Shown here: positions 45,393 to 54,349 of the stretch, one piece after another
Position numbering within the stretch: the first letter of the stretch is position 1
How the letters are laid out: each line of letters begins with the position of its first letter
NCBI RefSeq assembly: GCF_037042905.1
Contig: NC_087245.1
Span: 13,906,501-13,970,500 of the forward strand
Source: Lytechinus pictus
Lineage: Eukaryota > Echinodermata > Echinoidea > Temnopleuroida > Toxopneustidae
Direction of reading: 5' to 3'
Length of the DNA stretch: 64,000 bases
Program-made: the position numbers and the translations under genes
Notes under the pieces: generated by a model
The model's input: only the letters and a program-made list of their open reading frames with translations
Told to the model about the DNA's origin: nothing
Databases searched by the model: none

Positions 45393-45627
45393 TTTTTTTT
45401 AGTATGTTTTCAGTGTCCAAAAGGGGAGAGTTGTTCATCTGTGATATCATAGATCTTGGTTGCGTTGCCAATGGGAGGATCTCCATAGCATTAGTGATCT
45501 CGACATTCAAATGCTCATAACTCTTCTATTGCTAGTCCTATTTTACTCAAACTTTTGTTGATCTTATTCTTTGATTTGTCTGCTTTCACAAAAGCTAACT
45601 TGCTCTAAGAGTTTCATTCTCCTTTAA

Positions 45628-46093
45628 CTATAATGTACAATCAATTTTAAAAATCAAGTGTATGATTAAGCGTTAACTTTTGTTATAGGGGACCCTGATA
45701 TTAGCGTCCGTGAGGTTTGCGAAAGGTGGCTATCGTTCCGATAGGACTTCCCTCCTTTTCCAAAGTCCAACTGGCATAACAGATAAACAAATCCACTGGA
45801 GCTTGACAAAATTGTGTGTAAAAAGTATATTGATTGATCTACATAATCATATTTCAACAATGTCATCCATTTTATTTGGAGGGGAAGAGGGACATGTGCC
45901 CTGGGATGGATATATATACCTTTAGGGGGCGCAAAAAGGGCCAAAATAACTCAGGGGAATAAGAACAAGGAATAAGGGGACGATGTTTTAAAAGGGGTGT
46001 TATTTATGCTAACCGCAGCGTCAGGGGGGCATTCTTGGCACTTTTCATGGGCGCTGAGTGATGTGCCACTTTTCATTCTCTCATTTCCCACAG
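45628..46093. other. HNMT-like upstream region
   Basis: No repeat recognised. TCATTTCCCACAG (46081-46093) is a good 3' splice site, so a non-coding 5' exon probably lies further upstream. Confidence 0.5.
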
Positions 46094-46106
46094 ATATTGC
46101 CGCAAA

Positions 46107-46305
46107 ATGAAGTTCTTGTTGCTAGACGAGGATCGGCACAATGACGCCTATAAGACAATGTTAGAGAGGATGGAACGAAGAAGATGGTCCGAGGAATGGG
46201 CCAACAATGTGTTTCCAGGGGCCATTGTACAGAAGTTAGCATCGAAGCCTAAACAAGGGGCTGACGATCGCGCTTATCGTTCACTCGGTGTAGGCACAGG
46301 GAACG
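46107..46305 (+). CDS. Histamine N-methyltransferase-like, exon 1
   Basis: Codons 1-66 of a class I SAM-dependent methyltransferase closest in pattern to animal HNMT, which transfers a methyl from SAM to the imidazole of histamine in the cytosol. The N-terminal helix (AYKTMLERMERRRW...FPGAIVQKL) and the glycine-rich SAM motif I (YRSLGVGTGNG) match HNMT's SIGGGAG segment in place and spacing. Exon begins at 46094 after a CAG acceptor and ends AACG|GTAAGT (46305), phase 1. The ATG at 46107 is the only in-frame start near the family's usual N-terminus. Confidence 0.85.
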
Positions 46306-46959
46306 GTAAGTAATCAGGAAATTCGCAGATTTTTATACTTTAATCCTTGTTGTACGTCGTGGCAATTCTCATTTCGCATGTGATCTGCCAGGAGCATTTC
46401 ATAAAAAATAACCAGGGATTTTCAGTGACTATTATATTAGCTACTAGTAATATCATTGCATATGATTGGCCCTGAGCAGATTTGTCGATAGAAATCACCG
46501 ACAGTATGCCTCATGAAAATGAACCCCTGTGCAGTGCACTATTATCAAAGTACAAAGTGCAATATTCATATCCATATGTCAGTCAGGGTTTTCAGTCAAA
46601 CGGCGGGAATGGAGGGCACTGTTGTGTTTGATCTGTGGAATTACTATACAGACTTTACGAAGTATCAATAGAACGCAATTGGCATGCATGTGAGCAGATT
46701 TCGGCAGTCGAAAGTCATGTGTTATGCCTTTTAAAATCTAACCGCCCTCTAAACCCTTGCGAGGCTGTTAACCCTAATTTTCAAGAGATACTAATTGTTA
46801 ATAGGCTTTCATTAAATGACTTAGGCTGAACTAATTCAACATAGATGTGAACATTCATGATAACGTATAGAGTAGGCATACGATCATTTTATTCATCATG
46901 ACTTTACAATCTTCTGAATGTGTTTAATATCTTCACTGTATAATTGAACATCAATCTGC

Positions 46960-47595
46960 TCCCCCCCCCCCATAGTTCAAACATCAATTTTGCGCCCTAG
47001 TCTGAACATTAATTTGTCGCACCTATTTTGAATAAAACAATTTGGCGCCCCTAAATCGAACATCAATTTGGCCCCGCTAGTTCGAACATAAATTTGGCGC
47101 CCACCTAGTTCAAACATTAAATTGGCGCCCCTAGTTTTAACATTAATTTTGCGCCCTATTCTGAACATTAATTTGTCGCCCCTAGTTTGAACAACAATTT
47201 GACGCCCCTAGTTCGAACATCAATTCGCCCCCACCCACGTTCAAACATCAATTTGGCGCCCCCCCCTAGTTTGAACATTAATTCGCCCCCCTAGTTTGAA
47301 CATCAATTTTGCGCCCCTTAGTTTGAACATCAATTTGCCCCCCCCCCCCCCCCGTAGTTCAACCATCAATTCGGCGCCCCTAGTTCGAACATCAATTCGG
47401 CGCCCCCCTATGTCGAACATAAATTTGGAGCCCCTGGGTAGAACATCACTTCGGCGCCCCTATGTCGAACTTCAATTCGGCGCCCCAGGTTCGAACATCA
47501 ATTCGCCTCCCCCTAGGTAGAACAACAATTCGGCGCCCCTTCAGGTTGAAGATCATTTTGGCCCCCGAGGTAGAACATCAAATCGACGTCGCGGT
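46960..47595 (+). repeat. 26-bp minisatellite (TTCGAACATCAATTTGGCGC type)
   Basis: About 24 units of roughly 24-30 bp: CCCCTAGTTYGAACATCAAT followed by TTGGCG or TCGGCG, with variable C-runs. Adjacent to the polypyrimidine tract. Confidence 0.93.
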
Positions 47596-47604
47596 CAACA
47601 TCAA

Positions 47605-48193
47605 GTTGGCGCTTTCCCTTTCCCTTTCTTTTCCCTTCCTCTCTCTTTTCCCATCTGCTTTTCCCTTTTTCTCTCTCTCTTTCCCCTTCTTTTTTCCCTT
47701 CCTTCCCTTCCCTCTTTTTTTCGTCTGTTTCTTTCCCCCTCTTCCCTTCTCTTCCCCCCTCTTCCTCTCTCTCTTTTTGTCTTCTTTTCTTTCCCCCTCT
47801 TCCTCTCTCTTTTTTCTTCTCTTCTTTTCCCCTCTTCCTCTCTCTTTCTACTTCTCTTCTTTCCCCCTCTTCCTCTCTCTTTTTCTTCTTGTCTTTCCCC
47901 CTTTTCCTCTCCTTTTTCCCTCTTCCTTTCCACCTTCCTCTACTTTTCTTCATTCCCCCTTTTTCTTCTCTCTTTTATCTTCTTTCTTTTCCACTTTTCC
48001 TCTTTTTTCTTCTCTTCTTTCCCCCCTCTCCCTCTCTTTTTTTTTCTTCTTTTCTTTCTCCCCTCTTCCTGTCTCTTTTTTTTCTTCTCTTCCTTTCCCT
48101 TTTTTCCTCTTCTTTCTTTTTCTTCTTTTCTTTCCCCTTTTCCTTTCTCTTTTTTTTCTGTACTTCCTTTCCCCCTCTTCCTCCCTCTTTTTT
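47605..48193 (+). repeat. 590-bp polypyrimidine tract with G/C-run end
   Basis: Almost only C and T for about 590 bp (many CTCTTCCTCTCTCTTTTT-like units). It then meets a 17-bp G-run, CAAGGCCCCCTCGG and GGATCCGCGCCTG (48250). Read inward from 48250 it is a terminus, G/C-run hairpin and homopurine tract. Open frames across it are artefacts. Confidence 0.93.
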
Positions 48194-48814
48194 TTTGAGC
48201 GGGGGGGGGGGGGGGCAAGGCCCCCTCGGCCCCCATGGATCCGCGCCTGACTGTTGTCTAACTATTATCTATTCGGTATTCCATAACTTACAAAGGCCAT
48301 GTTAAATGTTAACTTTCGTTTATTAATTTCGTTCAGTTTAGTATAAAAATAATAAACAATGGAAATCATCGGTGAAACCCGTTTCTTTAAATCCCCTTTA
48401 ATTGTTAAAAGATGTATTTAGAATGCCTAGATTCTAGGTCTTAATATGAAACACGCGCGCGCAAGTCTATTCAGATGCTCAACTTTTTCTCTATTTAAGT
48501 CATCCAGTTTCAGATCACAATATCAAAAATTTTCTGCTCGAATTATTAGTGTAGGAAGATCCCCTATTACTCATTCTTTTCATGATTTACAAAACATGAA
48601 TAGAGTGTCCCGTTCTTAGGTCTAAATCTCGATTTTTTTTCCGCTCGCGTTAATTGTTTAATTATATAGCTATTCTGTTCACGATTACAAAAATTGATTT
48701 AAATTGTCCACTCTTTATGTAGAAATGTCAATTTTTTTATTTGATTGTTTAAAATGTATCGTCTTCATGGCTTAGTGCAAGCAGATATTTATTGCTGCAA
48801 CTTATTTCATTATA

Positions 48815-49082
48815 AGGGAGACATATTATTCACACAAGTATGAAATAATGAAAAAAATATATGATTTTATGTAATAACATAAGAAAACGGAAAGTGGGGA
48901 TGTGACATCAGCAGCCCACCTAATGAATATTCATGACGACTGTTTTCACAAAATATCGCTAAACTTTAAACTTCAATAACTTTATTATGTGTTATCCGAT
49001 TTTGATGAACTTTTCGGCATTTTGCTCAGTGAATTCTACTCTATGTATCAAGATATAAATATTTTCAGCCCGGACCATCCCT
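48815..49082 (-). mobile_element. MITE family E, truncated copy
   Basis: The right end CAGCCCGGACCATCCCT is followed by TTAA (49083-49086). The left part is missing. It lies within array sequence. Confidence 0.75.
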
Positions 49083-49146
49083 TTAACATGTACCTTTCCG
49101 ATCAGTTCAAAACGTATATGAAAATTTACTGCTCGTGCTTTGCGCT

Positions 49147-49405
49147 CGCATTATTAATTCAATTCAATTCAAATAAACATTTATTTTCTTCCATTTCAAA
49201 ACATTTTTCATAAACATTAATTCATACAAAAATCAAATTGATATGAAGAATATAAATATGTACATGTTAGGTTTAAAGAAGAAGGCGTATACCCTAAAAC
49301 CCGAGGCTTGTGGCGGGATACGCCTATAGGCCAAAGTACAATACAATAAACAATACAAAGGAAAGGGCAGAGAAAAGAAGAGAAGGTAAGGGAGATCCCC
49401 AACTA
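49147..49405 (-). mobile_element. LINE 3' end with (TTGAA)n tail
   Basis: On the minus strand the element ends AAATAAATGTTTATTTGAATTGAATTGAAT-like, a polyadenylation-type signal plus short tandem tail. The body matches no coding region. A 5'-truncated LINE inserted into the array. Confidence 0.65.
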
Positions 49406-49835
49406 CTCATCTTTTTTTTAAATTTTGATTTTTAAGATTTGTAACGTCTTCATGGCTAACTGCATGCAGTCTTTAACAGGTACCTATTCAATCAGTTCAT
49501 TTCTACGCGCGCTTCGCGTTCGTAGTAATTATTTAGTTGCATACACATCTTTTTCAGGATAACAAACATTGCCCAGAATTTTCAAATTTTATGAAAAAAT
49601 ACATAAGATTTCCAAAAAAATTTAGCCTGCGCTTCGCTCTCGCATTATATAAATAAGGATTATGATATTATATATTTATGTTGATTTATAAGAATAAAGC
49701 CAAGAAGTAACTATTGGGACTACCCTTTCAAAGAAACGAAAAATCATCTTCGAGCGGCCGATCGGGGAAAATATAGATGAAAAAAATTCCGCTCCCCCCC
49801 CCCCCCCCTATTGGCGAAGGCTGGATCCGCCCCTG

Positions 49836-50560
49836 TGCTGCTGATTAAGAATCATATCCATACATAGTAGGTTCCACGAAAGACTAAACAATGCGTTAAG
49901 CTTTACAGATTTTTTCATCGCGACTTCGCGAGTTTCCCCTTTTCTGTCGTAGTGCACTGTTGTATATGAGAAAACATGGAATGTTTGAATATTATTACAT
50001 GACTGTGTTCAAAATCGTGAAATATTGGACAAAATGGCCTCCCGGTGGACAGGGTCGTATACCGGACGGGGGAGAAATTATAGAATTTCCGCAATCACGA
50101 CGCGGTCACTCTCTACAAGCATGACAAGGCACCAATTCCTTTGAAAATGTAAATCAAATCACAATGGAGATCTGAGAGGCATTTGTCAAAAGTTGGTGGA
50201 CCGGGAAAGCAGATGATCCGAATATTTGGACAGGACGAACAATTGCAAATATGTTGGTCTACCAACTTTCGACAAAAGCCTCTCAGCTCTCCATTGTGAT
50301 TTGATTTGTATTTTGAAAGGAATGGGTGCGTTGTAGAGAGCGGGTGCGTCGTGAATGTGAAAACCCTATAGTGAAATCCTGGAACTCTGGTCTCTGAACC
50401 ATGCGTTGCTCGTTCTGCTTGACTGAATCGCTATTGCACTCGAACTTGATGATTTTCATGATATGGTGTTATTTCAACCATGGACCTACTAGCATAACGT
50501 GGAGGGCTTTGGTTTTTCCAGTGGTTCCGAGAAACAGTCTATAGATGTTAGTAACCCACA
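49836..50560. other. Intronic, inverted-repeat pair
   Basis: 50125-50190 and 50255-50335 contain an approximate inverted repeat (TCACAATGGAGATCTGAGAG against its complement). Otherwise unrecognised. Confidence 0.5.
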
Positions 50561-50569
50561 TGTTAATCC

Positions 50570-50852
50570 ACACTTTGCCACTCTCCACCCAGGTGTTAAA
50601 TGGGTACCCGGTAGGATGTGAAAGCCTATATGTAGTATGCCTAGCAATTGAGTCTTGGAACTCTTGTTGGAATGCTCCCCAGGGAGTGGAGAAGGTGCAT
50701 TGTATGCGGGCATGCAAGGATCCGATGACCGGCATGACCGGGGTAATAATGATATGTCTGTAAAACGCTTAGAGACGTCGTTCCGATGTATTAAGCGCTA
50801 TATAAATGCGCTATATAAATGCGGAATATTATTACTATTATTATGTGGTACA
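50570..50852 (+). mobile_element. SINE/short repeat with AAGCGCTATATAAATGC tail
   Basis: The AAATGGGTACCCGG block and the 3' GTATTAAGCGCTATATAAAT followed by (ATT)n are a recurring 3' end; the same tail occurs at 55110-55150, and the AATGGGTAC block near 52270. Confidence 0.6.
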
Positions 50853-51242
50853 CTGTAAAAATGCTGTATAAAATTTTAAGCAAGTTGTTTAAGCCCATCA
50901 CTCTAACAACTATTGTTTAAACTTTTTAAACAAGATTTTTGAACCTTTTTTGTAATTGTTTAAACTTTTTAAACAACTTGTTTAAAGAGTTTAGCTAATG
51001 GGTGTTATAATTCTACTCCATTAAGTTAAGCCTTTCGATTTAAAGGGGGGGGGGGTCACTTTTACAACGCACGTACGATATAAAGCTCCATCATGCGTCG
51101 CTGTATGCCTAAACATTTCAAACTCATTTTTATTAACTTAAGGCAAGCTAACGTATTCAGAATATTGGTGACGTGGCAAATCTCATTGTGTAAAATCCTG
51201 ACGTCATAAAGCAGTTGTCAAGTTGTATTCCACACGTTTCCT

Positions 51243-51272
<30 letters not shown>

Positions 51273-51276
<4 letters not shown>

Positions 51277-51508
51277 TCTAAATTACAATGATTTAAATAA
51301 ATCCATTACGGCTATGAATAGTGACCAGTTGATATTCGGATTAAAGATTGATCCGTAAAGATTTAAATGTTAATAAATTGGGATTTGAAAATCAATCTTT
51401 AAGATTTGCTTTTAAATCTTTAAGGATTGATTTTAAATCATAATATCGACTGGTCACTATTCACAGCCGTAATGGATTTATTTTAAATCCCTGTCTTTTT
51501 AGAGTGTA
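51273..51508. mobile_element. Palindromic MITE (TACACTCTAAA type ends)
   Basis: Left ACTCTAAATTACAATGATTT and right complement ending TTTAGAGTGTA. The arms also share AATAAATCCATTACGGCT and AATAGTGACCAGTTGATAT. It folds into a hairpin about 230 bp long. Located just before exon 2. Confidence 0.8.
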
Positions 51509-51725
51509 TGGTCGCGCTCTACTCAATATCAACAAAATGATGGCGCTATTATACCCTAAGTGTTCTGACAACTATACGCAAGATTATTCATGATGTAGAA
51601 TTTAAGAACAGAGTGTTATTATGGGGGGGGGGGGTGAGATTCCGCATCATGGGTTATTGTGAAATCTAAAGTTATCTGCTTTTGGTTCTCTCTCAACCAT
51701 ACCCCAATCTGATCCACTCGTGCAG

Positions 51726-51918
51726 GAGAGTATGAACTGCACCTCCTGAAGCAGCTTTCATCCAGGTTTCCTCGAATCAAGCATGTAGTCATCGAACCAT
51801 CTCATGAATTCATCCAGGAATACCAGACCGAAGCAGCAACGACTTCTTTCAATGGTTCCATTGAGTTTGAATGGTATGAGGGGACCTTTCAGGGGTACAA
51901 AGAAAAGACACTTGATAG
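51726..51918 (+). CDS. Histamine N-methyltransferase-like, exon 2
   Basis: Joined to exon 1 in phase 1 (G|GA, Gly), it encodes EYELHLLKQLSSRFP, then KHVVIEPSHEFIQEYQ, the acidic-loop motif II with the Glu that binds the SAM ribose in HNMT, then FEWYEGTFQGYKEKTLD. It ends GATAG|GTGAGG (51918), phase 2. A TGA lies in frame just beyond, so the donor is needed. Confidence 0.85.
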
Positions 51919-51969
51919 GTGAGGATTGGTGGGTATATTTGGTATAATATTATGCTTTAGAATCCTATA

Positions 51970-52215
51970 AATCAGATTTAGATTTAGATTTAGATTTTAT
52001 TTCCGTTCAACAATTTTTTCAAAATATAATCAAAGTAACAATACATATTCAATATAATCGATAATACAGACAAATCAATGAAATTCGTAACAAATGTTGA
52101 ATATAAATTAAACAAAACTACAATTTGTTGCAGTAATATTATCAATGAAAAGAAACAAGAAATGAACGGAGGGACTTGCCAAGAAAAGCAAAAGCTTGTA
52201 GAGAAGGCAAGCCCC
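51970..52215 (-). mobile_element. LINE 3' end with (AAATCT)n tail
   Basis: On the minus strand it ends AATAAAATCTAAATCTAAAT with four hexamer units. The body is non-coding; a 5'-truncated LINE or a SINE using its tail. Confidence 0.65.
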
Positions 52216-52944
52216 TAAACTTAGTTTCAATACTAAATCAGTTGATTTGTACCGCACTCAACCCAGGTCAGGTGAATGGGTACACCAGAAGGATCCTTTA
52301 AATGGCTTGAGCTAAAGCTCTGAGAATTATTATGATAACTTCGCGGCTATAAACATACATAAATAAAACATGCCCGTCCGAGCGACTTTGATAGAGATAT
52401 GGTCTCAATATGGATGTGACATTCCATTTTTTTTTTTTTTTTTTTTGGGGGGGGGGGAAGAAATGACTAATTCTATATGTACATACGAATCATGGTAGAA
52501 AATGTATTTGAAGGGGGATTAAGCACACACCCTGAAAGTTTTGAATCAACCAAAGGTAGTACCAAGATTTTGAAAGTATATTTTAGGAGGTATTAATGGA
52601 GTCCATAGCTTACAAGCATGTTTGCCATATTTTTTTCAATAAAAACAAAAGCTTCCCGATAACATTGCTCCTCCTTACGTGACTCAAGTGCTGAAGAACA
52701 TGCTTTACAAATGAACATTCAGTGTGCATGCAGCGACAATCAATTATTTATACGGTTTTTAGAGATATTTAGAGATTGATGTCTTAATATTTTGAGTTTC
52801 CTTGGACAGAAGCCTGTTGCACGATAGTTTCATTTTAACGAAATTATGAGAAAAAAATATACGATGAAAATCCATATTTTATTGTTCGAAATAGACATGA
52901 AATGAAATACTCCGAAAATTTGCTTTGCCCAATTATTGCTCGTG

Positions 52945-53122
52945 GGCCCGGCAGCCGCTGTGCAGCGCCAGATGGACGAGGCTCTATCCATTTAATCGTT
53001 GAACGCCAAACAGGGTAGCAGCAACTCCCATCTTTTAACGTCTTTTGGTCTGACGTGGCCGGGGTTTGAACCCCCGACCTACCGGTTGTGAGACGGACGC
53101 TCTACCAACTGAGCCAACACAT
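52945..53122 (-). mobile_element. tRNA-Val-like SINE
   Basis: On the minus strand: A box TGGCTCAGTTGG, loop CTCACAA (CAC at the anticodon), B box GGGTTCAAACCC (about 53054-53120), then a body with GAGTTGCTGCTACCCTGTTT. Stem mismatches show it is not a working tRNA. Confidence 0.8.
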
Positions 53123-53242
53123 CATATGCAACATACGCAAGTCCATAATGCTCAATAATAGTTCAAATCAAGTTTTATTGATTTTAAGAGTTTAATTTAA
53201 TTTCAATCCTTTTTCAACATGCCACGTATAACGAATTCCAAG

Positions 53243-53425
53243 AAATGAATGATTTTAATATCCCTGTTCTGTTATATCCCATTAAAAATGACAGTGCCGA
53301 TGGTAGATTCGATTTTATCAGCGCCATACACAGTTTGTATTACGTGGAGAACGCAAGAGAGACAGTAAAATTACTCTACGACTGTCTTGCCCCTGGAGGT
53401 ATGATGATGATCGAAATGAGTGATG
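53243..53425 (+). CDS. Histamine N-methyltransferase-like, exon 3
   Basis: Encodes RFDFISAIHSLYYVENARETVKLL and LAPGGMMMIEMSDG, matching HNMT's WDFIHMIQMLYYV and the following strand in order and spacing. This is the core of the methyltransferase fold next to the histamine pocket. The donor GATG|GTAAGA is at 53425, phase 1. The 5' limit is uncertain: the only nearby AG (53241-53242) puts exon 3 out of phase with exon 2. The frame stays open back to 53188 and reads ATYNEFQEMND, so the true exon may begin earlier or a small exon is missing. Confidence 0.8.
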
Positions 53426-53954
53426 GTAAGATTCTATTAACAACTTTCTTATTACATTTATTTTGATCAATGATATTTTGATCAATGATGTCTTAATTCG
53501 GTGAACTGAACCGATCAATGTAGGTCAAATTTACATGCATGCATGTAAAATAACAATCTTGGATGTCCGAAGAGTTTTTTTTTCACACTCCTCCTTTTTC
53601 TTCTTCAATTTAATACTGCATGGCGGTTCTTGAGTCTTTTTTTCCTTTTAATTTTCAAGTAATTTAATATGCTTCTTATGATGTTAACTCAAGTAATGCA
53701 TATGTCATGACTTCAATAAAAATCGAAGGCGGCGCCATGTGTGACGTCATATGTTGTCTCAGAGTCGGACACCCCAAATTTCTCTTTTGATGTTTACTTC
53801 TTCTTCTTCTTTCTTTGTTCTTCTGTTTTCCAAAGTTTAAAATTAACGGGGACGGTCACCACTCTCCCCTGCTTTGCCGCCCATATACTTTCTTATATTG
53901 TTTAAGTACTCAAGCCCCACCTTTTGTCATTCGGTACTTTTTGTCATTCCACAG

Positions 53955-54349
53955 ACAAATCCAGTGGACAGAGGATGTTTGCAGATTTTCCAGAACTGCA
54001 GCAAATGTTCACCCTCAAAAATTGGGTCACCTATTCCGATGTGACTGGCGCCCTCCACGACATGAACATACCATTCTCCCGTCTTGTGAACCCAATTTTC
54101 TTTGACATTACTGACGTCTTCGATGAAACTTCGAGGGAGGGAAACCTTTTGTTAGATTTTTTCACTCATGTTTCCAACTTTCGCCAGACTGCTGATAGTG
54201 ACCTGGTCAAGAGAGTTCTACAATTTTTAAAGAGGAAGTCTAAGGAGCACATGACCAATAGTGAGGGAGCGGACAGCGTAGAAAGCGATCGACTCAAACT
54301 AAGACGAATATGGGAAACTTTGATCATTGAAAAGCCACCTAAAGACTAG
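53955..54349 (+). CDS. Histamine N-methyltransferase-like, exon 4 (last)
   Basis: The acceptor TTCCACAG|AC joins exon 3 in phase 1 (Asp). It encodes the C-terminal part with DITDVFDETSREGNLLLDFF and SNFRQTADSDL, aligned with HNMT's [20 protein letters not shown] and CNFNATAPPDL; then a lysine-rich helix and IWETLIIEK, which parallels HNMT's C-terminal strand (LSFIVIEA). Stop TAG at 54347. Total predicted length is about 320 residues, near the 292 of human HNMT. Confidence 0.87.

Larger units (their letters stand above)
44614..45623. mobile_element. MITE family A, copy interrupted by an insert
   Basis: Ends AGGAGAGTGAAAC and GTTTCATTCTCCT with TTAA on both sides (44610-44613, 45624-45627). 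The central part of the family (compare 16640-16740) is replaced by about 500 bp (44898-45403) with a palindrome and GTCTAAT-type repeats. Confidence 0.85.
48430..49835 (-). mobile_element. Array-bearing transposon-like unit, copy 2
   Basis: Array units with cores at about 48534, 48650, 49131, 49507 and 49622, then the shared right end (AGATTTCCAAAAAAATTTAG ... C-run ... GGATCCGCCCCTG at 49823-49835). It is interrupted by a MITE and by a LINE tail. Confidence 0.7.
46306..51725 (+). other. HNMT-like intron 1
   Basis: A 5.4-kb intron from GTAAGT to a GTGCAG acceptor. It holds a minisatellite, a polypyrimidine tract, array units, MITE copies, a LINE tail and a SINE tail, all listed separately. 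46306-46959 has no recognised feature. Confidence 0.75.
51919..53240 (+). other. HNMT-like intron 2
   Basis: Contains a minus-strand LINE tail, a poly-T/G run (52430-52458) and a Val-type SINE. A missing small exon may lie here, since exons 2 and 3 are not phase-compatible as read. Confidence 0.6.

Noticed and set aside
46960-47595. Regular repeats resembling a CRISPR array
   Set aside because: Units are contiguous without unique spacers, and the DNA is eukaryotic.
47462-48305. Long Ser/Phe/Pro- or Arg/Lys/Glu-rich frames
   Set aside because: Translations of the polypyrimidine/polypurine tract.
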